A stretch of 64,000 nt of DNA from Runella sp. SP2 (GTDB lineage Bacteria; Bacteroidota; Bacteroidia; Cytophagales; Spirosomataceae). The stretch's first letter is position 1, and every line of letters starts with the position of its first letter. The DNA lies in the NCBI RefSeq assembly GCF_003711225.1, contig NZ_CP031030.1:6623501-6687500 (forward strand), read 5' to 3'. The notes under the pieces were generated by a model, which saw only the letters and a program-made list of their open reading frames with translations, did no database searches and was not told the origin of the DNA. Shown piece by piece: positions 33,677-41,279 of the stretch. A program made the translations under genes and the position numbers.

Positions 33677-35005
33677 TCAGTGTGATAACCGCAGTTTCTC
33701 AAAAAACTCAGGGTTAAAGTCAGCCTCTTGGAAGTGCTCTAACACGTAGTCTAACGAGCGCTGTTGGCGTATCCATGCGTCGCAAGTAGCGTGACGAAGG
33801 CGAGTACCAAGGGCGTTAAAACCCGTGACTGCCCGTGTGTCTTGGCGATAGTTGATTCGGATGGCGATTTCTTTGCTTGGGTGCTGCCAATAAAAGCTCT
33901 GAATGCCGTCGGGGCATTGGGCGGGAACTTCGCCGTAGGTTTGGTATTCGAGGTCAAAAAACTTGGCCGAATTAAAAAATACGCCAGGCTGGTAAGGCGT
34001 CCGTTGACCACCAATGGTCTGAGCAACGGTTTCGCCCATGATGCGGCCCGTGTACCAAATTTGCTCCACCGATTTACGGCCTTGTGGAGGTGTGCGGTGT
34101 TCGACGCAGTCACCAACCGCATACACGTCAGGGAGATTGGTTTCTAAATACTCATTGACCAAAATTCCGCGTTGCGTTTCGAGGGAAGTAGTACGTAAAA
34201 AATCAATATTGGGTTCAACGCCGATTGAAATACCTACCAGCTGACAATCAATCGTTTCGTCCTGCGAAGTGATAACGCGCTCCACCCGTTGAGTACCTTG
34301 CATTTCTTTTAGCTCGCACCCAAATCGGAGGTCAATCCCACGTTTTTGGACATGCTGGGTTACAAGAGCAGATTCTTCGGGAGGCAATACACTGCGCCAA
34401 TAACTCGATTCTCGCACGAGCATAGTTACATGAATGCCGCGCGAATGAAGCATTTCGGCCAATTCGACCCCAATTAACCCACCACCCACGATGACGGCTT
34501 GTTTTACTCCTGCCGACGACCGTTCGAGTTTTTCCAAATCCTGAAAACTATAAAGCCCTTGGACACCTTCCAAGTGGGTTTTGGACCAGTCGCCAAAACG
34601 AGGCACAGAACCCGTTGCAATGATAAGTTTATCGTAAGAGAGTTCGCGTACTTGAGAGGCAGAAGTGGTTGGTTTTGAAGCTACTTTGGTGAGGCGCTCA
34701 AGCAGGGTTGGCTGGTAAATTACCGTTTGGCTGTCGGCCGAAAGAAATAATTTACGTTGGGCAAAATCAACAGATTCAATCGTTCCTCTGACCAACTCAA
34801 TTTTATTTTTTTGCCAAAACCAATTCTCGTAAGGCTGGGTATGCTCAAACTTGAGATGCCCCATATACACGTACATCAGTGCCGTTCGGGAAAAGAAATA
34901 GTCGGTCTCTTTGGAGATAACCGTGATGCGGCAATCGCTACGTTTGCGCAACTCTCGTGCGGCTGTGGTGCCCGCAATTCCATTCCCGATGATAACAACG
35001 TGCAT
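33677..35005 (-). CDS. FAD-dependent pyridine nucleotide-disulfide-type oxidoreductase
   Basis: 442 residues. The FAD-binding motif is IGNGIAGTTAA at the N-terminus, the NAD(P)-binding motif VIVGGGLIGVELAEML lies near residue 170, and the second FAD contact is VYAVGDCVEH. The protein lacks a redox-active CxxxxC pair, so it is more like ferredoxin/rubredoxin reductases or NADH-dependent nitrite reductase subunits than a disulfide reductase. It follows the lipoprotein gene at 35018 by 12 bases and is probably co-transcribed. Confidence 0.87.
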   Translation of the reverse strand: MHVVIIGNGIAGTTAARELRKRSDCRITVISKETDYFFSRTALMYVYMGHLKFEHTQPYENWFWQKNKIELVRGTIESVDFAQRKLFLSADSQTVIYQPTLLERLTKVASKPTTSASQVRELSYDKLIIATGSVPRFGDWSKTHLEGVQGLYSFQDLEKLERSSAGVKQAVIVGGGLIGVELAEMLHSRGIHVTMLVRESSYWRSVLPPEESALVTQHVQKRGIDLRFGCELKEMQGTQRVERVITSQDETIDCQLVGISIGVEPNIDFLRTTSLETQRGILVNEYLETNLPDVYAVGDCVEHRTPPQGRKSVEQIWYTGRIMGETVAQTIGGQRTPYQPGVFFNSAKFFDLEYQTYGEVPAQCPDGIQSFYWQHPSKEIAIRINYRQDTRAVTGFNALGTRLRHATCDAWIRQQRSLDYVLEHFQEADFNPEFFEKLRLSH

Positions 35006-35017
35006 ATTGAAAAACGG

Positions 35018-35626
35018 TTATTGCAAGGGTTTAGGCTTTTTCTCGGTCGATTTGCCTTGGGAACCAATGCTAATTCGTAAACCAAAATCTTTGCCTTTAC
35101 TTACGTCTTCGAGCGATACGAGCATTCCCCCTTTGGCTTTCCACGTAGTACGTTTGCCTTGTTTTGAATCGGGGGCGTATTTTCCCGACAAATAGGTGTC
35201 AAATTGATTGTACAAGCTTTGGGCATCATTGGCTTCGTTGAGGTAAATATCCACGCGGATGCCATTGAGGGCTTTGTTGTTGTCGAGGTAATAAAGAATA
35301 TCAATCGCTTCAAAATTCTCAGTCTCGTGCGTGTAGCCTACGTGGTCGGTACTATCTTCAAATAGCTCAAACTTTTCTTCGGCCTTGATTTTACTCAACG
35401 GGTCGCCAAATTTAAAACCACGAAAATCGCCTCCTTGAGGCGTAATGACGAGCTTCAATAGCTCTGATTGATTGCTACTTACAACAGGTGTTTTGACGGC
35501 ATTGGCGGTATCGGTAGCAGCTTTCTGTTCGGCCGTTTTTTCGTTACTTTTTCCACACGAAAACAAGATTGCGACAACGCCAGCCAAGACTAATAAGTAG
35601 GTGTATTTTGGGTAATAATGAGTCAT
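35018..35626 (-). CDS. Lipoprotein of unknown function
   Basis: 202 residues from the ATG at 35626. A lipoprotein signal (YLLVLAGVVAILFSC) puts the lipidated Cys near residue 24. A Thr/Ala-rich linker is followed by a compact domain (GGDFRGFKFGDPLSKIKAEE, GIRVDIYLNEANDAQSL). No family recognised. It precedes the FAD oxidoreductase in the same unit, which is an unusual combination for a soluble redox enzyme. Confidence 0.75.
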   Translation of the reverse strand: MTHYYPKYTYLLVLAGVVAILFSCGKSNEKTAEQKAATDTANAVKTPVVSSNQSELLKLVITPQGGDFRGFKFGDPLSKIKAEEKFELFEDSTDHVGYTHETENFEAIDILYYLDNNKALNGIRVDIYLNEANDAQSLYNQFDTYLSGKYAPDSKQGKRTTWKAKGGMLVSLEDVSKGKDFGLRISIGSQGKSTEKKPKPLQ

Positions 35627-35732
35627 TTCGTCCAAATTTGCTTAAAATCCCTGCTAAGTTAGGGCTAAATACACTTCTATACCAATGACTTACTTCTTTT
35701 TAATGGGAAACTAATACTTCGTTGGGCGAAAA

Positions 35733-37175
35733 TCAGAACTCTCGGCCTATCGAAAAATAAGGACGCGCTTCGCCTAATTGATTGACTGAATAGTTGAGCC
35801 GTCCCACAAAATTATACCAAGTCACTACATCCAGCCCTATGCCAATACCCATCAAGGGGCGGTTGGCCAATGTGCTGTTGTTTAGTGCACTGTATTGGTT
35901 TCGGGTATAACCAAAATCGGCATAGATGTTGGGATAAATTGCCAACGGGAAGGTATTAAACTGACGCATTTTGATGAACTTACTCAAGTTAAATGTTCGG
36001 TTTAATAATTGGTAGCGTAAATTGGTTTTAGCTAAGGCAAATTGTTGACCATCAATGACGTACAGTTCATAGCCACGGACAAGGTCAGTACCGTATCCCA
36101 AACCCCGCGTCTGTAAAAAAGGCTGGAGGGCGGGGCCAGAAGTTTTGGCTTTGAGACTGTAACTGAAAAAGAGTTTTTTGCCTAGAGAGAAGTATTGGCC
36201 ATAGTTAGCTGTAGCCTCCCATTGTTGAACATCATCGGAAGAAAAAAGTCCTAATCGGCTAAAAACTATGCCATAATAAAACCCTCTTAAAGGATATTGG
36301 ACACGGTCGCGACGGTCGAAAAAATGCGAGTAGCTCAGCTGGAAATAACGCTGTTGTCGGCGACCTTCCAAAAAATAATTAGGATTTAGGCGTGCCACGG
36401 TATCGCTGAGGTTCGTATGCGAATATTGGGCGGTTATTGAATGAAAACCGTAGAACCGTGGTCGATAGGTAAAAGTAACGTAGGGGTTGAGCCGTTCGCG
36501 CATACGGCTGTCGCTCGGGAAAAAAATAAGTTTATCGGCACGGGTACGATAGGGCAAGGTTCGGTTGGTTAGCCGAATCATTCCGACGGTCATGCCTAGT
36601 TTTTGTTTTTTACCCAGATAAGGTCGCGAGTAATACAAATCAAGCCGAGGAATAAACCCAAACTCAGCGCGTAGCCGAAGGCGGTCGTTGTTGCCCGTTA
36701 GGTTTTGGTGTAAAATGTAAGTTCCGTAAATCGTGCGGCTTAGGTCGCGCCCGCGTTCGTACCACCATTCGTTGAAATTACGGTCGGCGAGTTCAAATAC
36801 AGGAAAAGCCAGCAAATACCATTGTTCTTTGACAACGACTTCTAAGTCGATAGTCTGAGGAGTTGCAATGAGTTTTCCGTCGTCCGTATAAAAACTCAGT
36901 GCAGTGGTGTCATTGTCTAAGCGCTTTTTTTTTAGCTCTACCGTGATGAACAAGTTGGTATTGAGGATTTTGCGGCGGTCGTACTCCAGCAGCGAATCAA
37001 GCTTTTGTACCGTAATCACATCGCCTGGGCGCAGGTCCATTTCGCGGCGGATAATGTGCTCTCGGGTCCGAAAATTGCCCGTAAAAGTCACTTGTCGGAC
37101 AAGGACGTGCTGGGTGGTGTCGCTGCTGCCAAACAGCGAAAGCCAAAAACTATGAAAAAGTGCGAGAAGGAGCAT
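35733..37175 (-). CDS. BamA/TamA-like outer-membrane protein with one POTRA domain
   Basis: 480 residues with a signal peptide. Residues 22-105 form a POTRA-like domain (VLVRQVTFTGNFRTREHII, REMDLRPGDVITVQKLDSL). The remainder has many amphipathic strands and an aromatic-ended final strand (YFSIGREF) typical of Omp85-type barrels. It is shorter than true BamA, which has five POTRA domains, so it may be a specialised transporter or lipid-handling relative. Confidence 0.84.
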   Translation of the reverse strand: MLLLALFHSFWLSLFGSSDTTQHVLVRQVTFTGNFRTREHIIRREMDLRPGDVITVQKLDSLLEYDRRKILNTNLFITVELKKKRLDNDTTALSFYTDDGKLIATPQTIDLEVVVKEQWYLLAFPVFELADRNFNEWWYERGRDLSRTIYGTYILHQNLTGNNDRLRLRAEFGFIPRLDLYYSRPYLGKKQKLGMTVGMIRLTNRTLPYRTRADKLIFFPSDSRMRERLNPYVTFTYRPRFYGFHSITAQYSHTNLSDTVARLNPNYFLEGRRQQRYFQLSYSHFFDRRDRVQYPLRGFYYGIVFSRLGLFSSDDVQQWEATANYGQYFSLGKKLFFSYSLKAKTSGPALQPFLQTRGLGYGTDLVRGYELYVIDGQQFALAKTNLRYQLLNRTFNLSKFIKMRQFNTFPLAIYPNIYADFGYTRNQYSALNNSTLANRPLMGIGIGLDVVTWYNFVGRLNYSVNQLGEARPYFSIGREF

Positions 37176-37228
37176 GAAAGGTACATTGTATTGAAATACA
37201 TTGAAAAAGCATTTCGAATAGCAATTAT

Positions 37229-37315
37229 TTACGGTACTGGAGTTTTTTCTAAAAAGAGAAAGTTTAATTCTTTAATTGAGGTGGCCGCAACTGCAAGAAA
37301 ATCAATCCCACTCAT
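37229..37315 (-). pseudogene. Remnant of a PIN-domain (VapC-like) toxin gene
   Basis: The ATG at 37315 overlaps the last codons of the small antitoxin-like gene, as in a toxin-antitoxin pair. The first eight residues MSGIDFLA resemble the start of Bacteroidota VapC toxins, but then the frame has unrelated sequence and stops after 28 codons. The rest of the toxin is gone. Confidence 0.45.
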
Positions 37316-37469
37316 TTCTCAATTGCTTTTGATATTCAAGGCCGTCAAGTTGTCTTTTCAAAGAACCAAAATGTTTACGAAGGCTTTTTGCATTTTTTTG
37401 TTTTTTTACCCGCTCAATGATAGCGTCCCTTTCTTTTTCGGGAGTAGTGTTTTTGATAATCGCAGTCAT
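37302..37469 (-). CDS. Small orphan antitoxin-like protein
   Basis: 55 residues, beginning MTAIIKNTTPEKERDAIIER and ending LEYQKQLRNEWD. It is highly charged and helical, as are the antitoxins that precede VapC-type toxins in Bacteroidota. Its last codons overlap the start of a truncated toxin-like frame. The gene fills most of the 332-base gap between the BamA-like and VanX-like genes. Confidence 0.6.
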   Translation of the reverse strand: MTAIIKNTTPEKERDAIIERVKKQKNAKSLRKHFGSLKRQLDGLEYQKQLRNEWD

Positions 37470-37507
37470 ATATTTGAGGTTTTTTACAAAGATAATAACA
37501 TTGTTGT

Positions 37508-38278
37508 TTACTCAATAAACCCATATTTAGCTTTTGCTTTGGCGCGTGATAAGGCATTGAAGTGCCACCATTCGGTCTGAATCGACGTAAATCCTGCCTT
37601 TAGCATAACGCGCCGTAGCAGCTTTCGGTTTTCGACTTGCTGTCGAGATAGCTTGCCCGATTTAAGCATTTCGGCTTCGCGTTTTGGTTCGGCGACTGCC
37701 CCAAAAAAATCAAAAATAGTGCCCATATCCAGCGGCTTGCCATTTTCGTCGGCGACTGTTAAGTCAACCGCACAGCCAAAGTTATGAATAGAGCCTTTGG
37801 CAGGGTCGGCCACAAAATCTTCGCGGCGATTGTAGGGCAAGTGACTCATCCGTGCCCAAAAAATCTTGGTAACACTCAGAGGACGAGCACCGTCGTACAC
37901 CAACAACGTATAATTGGGCTTTTCTTGTTTTAAAAACTGATTGGCTTTCACCAATTTTTGGGCCGCCATGGGTTGCAAATAAGCGCGCTCTAAGTCGCCA
38001 TAGACATCTTCTTTGATAAAGTTATCGGTCGTGGAGTACTTGAGTTCCACCTTGAGCGTCGGGTCGAGGGTTTGGATGTCCACTAGACCGTGTTTGATAA
38101 ACTTTTTCTCCAATGTACCCACCTTTGTCTGGGCATAACCAGCCAACGAAAGGCTTACAAAAATCCACAGCGCAGCGATTCTTCTTCTCCTCTGAAACCA
38201 ATAACTAATAATCGATACCCAATAACTGGTAACAGTCACCCCAGTAGCCCACTTTGCTTTTAAGAACGTATTATACAT
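37508..38278 (-). CDS. VanX-type D-alanyl-D-alanine dipeptidase (M15D)
   Basis: 256 residues. The family motifs are SIHNFGCAVDLTV (SxHxxGxAxD, zinc-binding His and Asp) and EWWHF (catalytic Glu and zinc His), with LLVYDGARPLSV upstream. The N-terminus is odd: between the ATG and the hydrophobic signal core (IAALWIFVSLSLAGYAQ) lies a stretch with a repeated SYWVSI/SYWFQ heptapeptide pattern, encoded by a heptanucleotide array. Such enzymes cleave D-Ala-D-Ala and act in peptidoglycan recycling; vancomycin resistance need not be implied. Confidence 0.9.
   Translation of the reverse strand: MYNTFLKAKWATGVTVTSYWVSIISYWFQRRRRIAALWIFVSLSLAGYAQTKVGTLEKKFIKHGLVDIQTLDPTLKVELKYSTTDNFIKEDVYGDLERAYLQPMAAQKLVKANQFLKQEKPNYTLLVYDGARPLSVTKIFWARMSHLPYNRREDFVADPAKGSIHNFGCAVDLTVADENGKPLDMGTIFDFFGAVAEPKREAEMLKSGKLSRQQVENRKLLRRVMLKAGFTSIQTEWWHFNALSRAKAKAKYGFIE
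38191..38239. repeat. Heptanucleotide array inside the VanX-like signal region
   Basis: Read on the minus strand the sequence divides into seven 7-base units: GTGACTG, TTACCAG, TTATTGG, GTATCGA, TTATTAG, TTATTGG, TTTCAGA. The central ones are close variants of one unit. It is translated as part of the dipeptidase N-terminus. Confidence 0.65.
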
Positions 38279-38432
38279 CAGGCGTTTGCTTTTTTGTCTC
38301 TAATCAATCTCAAAAGTAAGCAGAGTTTTAGCATCTTTTCTAAAAAAATGCGCAATAAAACGGTAATTATTGCCTGCTTTTGTGCTTTAAGTTATGAGTC
38401 TGTTCAAACAACTTAAAAAAATTACTAAACCA

Positions 38433-39905
38433 ATGAAATCAAAACAAAAGACCTTATCGGTATCAAGACGTGATTTCGTGCAAAAGAGCGCCTTGGCCGT
38501 AGGTAGCTTTTTTATTGTACCCCGCCATGTGATTGGAAAGGGTTATACTGCACCATCTGACAAACTTAATTTGGCTGCCATCGGAGCAGGTGGCAAGGGG
38601 AACAGTGATATTTTTAATGCTTCCAATAAGGGTGTTAACAATGTAACGGCTCTTTGCGATGTGGATTTTAATAGTGCCTCTGTCGTCAAGTCTGTTGAGC
38701 GTTTCCCTAACGCAACGAAGTACAAAGATTGGCGCGTGATGTTTGAAAAAGAAGGAAAAAACATTGATGCCGTTACCATTTCTACACCTGACCACAACCA
38801 CGCGGTGATTGCGATGGCAGCCATGCAATTGGGCAAGCACGTCTATGTACAAAAACCATTGACCCACAATATCTACGAAGCGCGTATGCTTACGGAAGCT
38901 GCTCGTAAGTACAAAGTGGTGACGCAGATGGGTAACCAAGGCGCGTCGAACCCTGCACAACTACAGATGGTTGAGTGGTTCAATAAAGGATTGGTAGGGC
39001 CTGTACATACGGTTCAAATTTGGACCAACCGTCCTGTTTGGCCACAAGGGATTCCTGTACCAACGGGTAAGCCTGACATGCCAGAAGGCATCGCTTGGGA
39101 CCAGTGGGTAGGGCCTGCGCAGTGGGTTGACTATCACCCAGGCTATCACCCGTTCAAATGGCGCGGTTGGTGGAATTTCGGTACGGGCGCGTTGGGTGAC
39201 ATCGGTTGCCACACCATCGATACGCCGTTCCGTGTATTAGGTCTTAATTACCCAACGGAAGTAGAGTGTAGCATAGGTTCGGTATTCTTGAAAGACTGGA
39301 ATCCAGAGTGGATTCCTGAAGGATGCCCGCCGTCGGCGTTGGTAGAAATTAAATTCCCTGCCACTGCGAAAAACAAGAGCCCATTGAAAATGGAATGGAT
39401 GGACGGCGGTTTGCGTCCGTTCCACCCTGATTGGATTCCTGCCAACGAGCCACTTAGCACCGACGGAAACGGCGCGAACGGGGTGTTGATGATTGGTAGC
39501 AAGGGAATCATTGCCTGCGACATGTACGGCAACAATCCTAAGATTTATTACAAAAACGGCGACAAAGTAGAAATGGCGAAAGACAGCAAGTATGCTGCGC
39601 CAACAAACTTGCCAGAATACGGCCACCAAATCCACTGGACCGAGGCTTGTAAGGCAGGTTTTGGGAGCGACAAGCACAAAGGCTTGACGTCATCGTTTGA
39701 TTACTCAGGACCACTTACTGAAACGGTATTGATGGGTAACTTGGCGATTCGTAGCTACATGCTTCGTAAACCACAAGGTAATGGCTTCGACTACTACGGT
39801 CGTAAGAAGTTGTTGTGGGATGGTAACAACATGAAGATTACCAACTTCGACGATGCGAACCAGTTTGTGTCGCGTCAGTACCGCGAAGGTTGGAAATTGG
39901 TGTAA
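38433..39905 (+). CDS. Tat-exported Gfo/Idh/MocA-family oxidoreductase
   Basis: 490 residues from MKSKQKTLSVSRRDFVQKSA; an earlier in-frame ATG at 38394 is possible. SRRDFVQKS is a twin-arginine signal, so the protein is exported folded. The dinucleotide-binding part has LAAIGAGGKGNSDIF and DAVTISTPDHNHAVIAMAAM, and GKHVYVQKPLTHNIYEARML contains the family Lys in an (E)KP-like motif. The C-terminal part carries GALGDIGCHTIDT. Relatives oxidise or hydrolyse sugar derivatives with bound NAD. A strong terminator follows. Confidence 0.92.
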   Translation: MKSKQKTLSVSRRDFVQKSALAVGSFFIVPRHVIGKGYTAPSDKLNLAAIGAGGKGNSDIFNASNKGVNNVTALCDVDFNSASVVKSVERFPNATKYKDWRVMFEKEGKNIDAVTISTPDHNHAVIAMAAMQLGKHVYVQKPLTHNIYEARMLTEAARKYKVVTQMGNQGASNPAQLQMVEWFNKGLVGPVHTVQIWTNRPVWPQGIPVPTGKPDMPEGIAWDQWVGPAQWVDYHPGYHPFKWRGWWNFGTGALGDIGCHTIDTPFRVLGLNYPTEVECSIGSVFLKDWNPEWIPEGCPPSALVEIKFPATAKNKSPLKMEWMDGGLRPFHPDWIPANEPLSTDGNGANGVLMIGSKGIIACDMYGNNPKIYYKNGDKVEMAKDSKYAAPTNLPEYGHQIHWTEACKAGFGSDKHKGLTSSFDYSGPLTETVLMGNLAIRSYMLRKPQGNGFDYYGRKKLLWDGNNMKITNFDDANQFVSRQYREGWKLV

Positions 39906-39929
39906 GCTATTTCCCCGACGATGATAAAC

Positions 39930-39966
39930 AAAACGCCCCCGTTTGCTTGGCAGACGGGGGCGTTTT
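39930..39966. terminator. Bidirectional terminator between the Gfo/Idh/MocA gene and folB
   Basis: AAAACGCCCCCGT (39930-39942) pairs perfectly with ACGGGGGCGTTTT (39954-39966) around an 11-base loop, giving a GC-rich stem flanked by A and T runs. It can stop transcripts from both convergent genes. Confidence 0.9.
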
Positions 39967-39972
39967 GCTTTG

Positions 39973-40323
39973 TTACCCTTTCATCGTAATGCGCGAACGC
40001 GCACAGACGCCCCCGACGGGCGGGTTAAATTTCGATACGCTGACTTCGATGCTTTCTACGTTGGGGTAGGTGGCGCGTAGTCCTTCGATGATATTGTAGG
40101 CAATGTGCTCCAGCAGCCGACTTGGCTTGCTCATTACTTCTACCACCACTTTATATACCACTTCGTAATTGACCGTGTCGCGCAGGCGATCGAGGCGGGC
40201 GGCTTCTAAAAAATCGGTTTGGATGGTGACATCAATCGAAAACTTGTTGCCAATTTTTTGCTCCTCATCCGAAGTGCCGTGGTAAGCGAATATCTCAATT
40301 CCTTCTAATGCTACTGTTCCCAA
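39973..40323 (-). CDS. folB: Dihydroneopterin aldolase
   Basis: 116 residues, normal for the family. VALEGIEIFAYHGTSDEEQK contains the conserved YHG, followed by KFSIDVTIQTDF, a TVNYEVVYKVV segment (Tyr in the active site), LLEHIAYNIIEGL with the conserved Glu, and SVSKFNPP with the catalytic Lys. It catalyses an aldol cleavage in folate synthesis. It is probably transcribed with or after the DivIVA-domain gene; a REP-like element lies between them. Confidence 0.94.
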   Translation of the reverse strand: MGTVALEGIEIFAYHGTSDEEQKIGNKFSIDVTIQTDFLEAARLDRLRDTVNYEVVYKVVVEVMSKPSRLLEHIAYNIIEGLRATYPNVESIEVSVSKFNPPVGGVCARSRITMKG

Positions 40324-40352
40324 AATAAAAGTGTGTAAAGATGAATGAAAGC

Positions 40353-40400
40353 AAACCTATGAGGTTTCACGGTACAACGTTAGCTAAACCTCATAGGTTT
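40353..40400. repeat. Paired palindromic repeat between folB and the DivIVA gene
   Basis: AAACCTATGAGGTTT (40353-40367) and AAACCTCATAGGTTT (40386-40400) are perfect inverted copies, and each is also a palindrome with a three-base centre. The 18-base spacer carries no gene. The form suits a REP-type element. Confidence 0.75.
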
Positions 40401-40407
40401 TTGGGGG

Positions 40408-41205
40408 TTAAATTTGGTCAAAGAATGAACCCTCTTGCTTCGGTTTTTGCTCTTCAGGAGTTGGTTCGTCGGTTGTTTCTTCGGCTACGGGCTCTTCCGT
40501 CATAGCCTCGGCCACTACTTCTTGTACGGCCTCTGGTGCAGCTTCTTCCACAGGAGGTTGACTTTCCACGATTTCTTCCACAATCTTCTCCGCTTCTAAG
40601 CGAGCTTGTTGGGTTTGCTCTCCTTGCAGAATGGCGTCTGATACTTGCGTTTTAAGGTCTTCAAGACGTTCTGCTACCGTATTTTGGGCAAATTTCTTTT
40701 CAAAACGCTCTACGCTGTCCACCGTATTGTTGGCGAGGGTTTTGAGCTGGACAATCAGGTTGTCGCGGTATTTCTCCATGGCTTTGAAATCACGTTCCTG
40801 ATTTTTAAAATCATTCATGATTTCTTCGCGCACGTATTTTGCTTGGTTTTCGGCATCAATGACGAGCATATTCGACTTCTTCCGCGCTTCGTTGACGAGT
40901 TCTTCAGCTTTTTGGCGCGCGTCTTCGATATATTTTTCGGCGGCTGTTTTGGCCTGCTCGGTCATTTGCGTACTGGTATCTTCCGCCGTTTTGAGCATTC
41001 TAAACATCGTCAATTCTACTTCCCGAAGTTTGTTGAGCTCTTTTTCGGCTATTTCAAGCTGCATTTTTAGCATCTTGTTTTCGTTGAGCACGCGTTCCCA
41101 TTCGTGTGACAAAGAGGCCAAAAAAGCATTTACTTCTTCTGCGTCGTATCCACGTAAGACTCTTTGGAAAGTATGTTGACGAATCTCAATCGGCGTGATT
41201 TTCAT
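40408..41205 (-). CDS. DivIVA-domain protein
   Basis: 265 residues. The N-terminus ITPIEIRQHTFQRVLRGYDA and VNAFLASLSHEWERVL is the lipid-binding DivIVA start. Residues 35-180 are a continuous coiled coil, and the last 70 residues form an acidic, Pro/Glu-rich tail ending KQEGSFFDQI. In Gram-positive bacteria DivIVA marks poles and septa; in Bacteroidota its role is less clear, so cell-shape or division involvement is inference. Upstream of folB on the same strand. Confidence 0.9.
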   Translation of the reverse strand: MKITPIEIRQHTFQRVLRGYDAEEVNAFLASLSHEWERVLNENKMLKMQLEIAEKELNKLREVELTMFRMLKTAEDTSTQMTEQAKTAAEKYIEDARQKAEELVNEARKKSNMLVIDAENQAKYVREEIMNDFKNQERDFKAMEKYRDNLIVQLKTLANNTVDSVERFEKKFAQNTVAERLEDLKTQVSDAILQGEQTQQARLEAEKIVEEIVESQPPVEEAAPEAVQEVVAEAMTEEPVAEETTDEPTPEEQKPKQEGSFFDQI

Positions 41206-41279
41206 TGTCGTTGTTAGATTTATGCCTGATAATTTGGTGTTAATGTATGAAAAAATCCGCTAAAACACTCAAAAATGCC

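Noticed and set aside
37508-38278. VanX-like gene as a vancomycin resistance locus
   Set aside because: No vanH, vanA-type ligase or vanRS genes adjoin it; M15D dipeptidases are common in peptidoglycan recycling.
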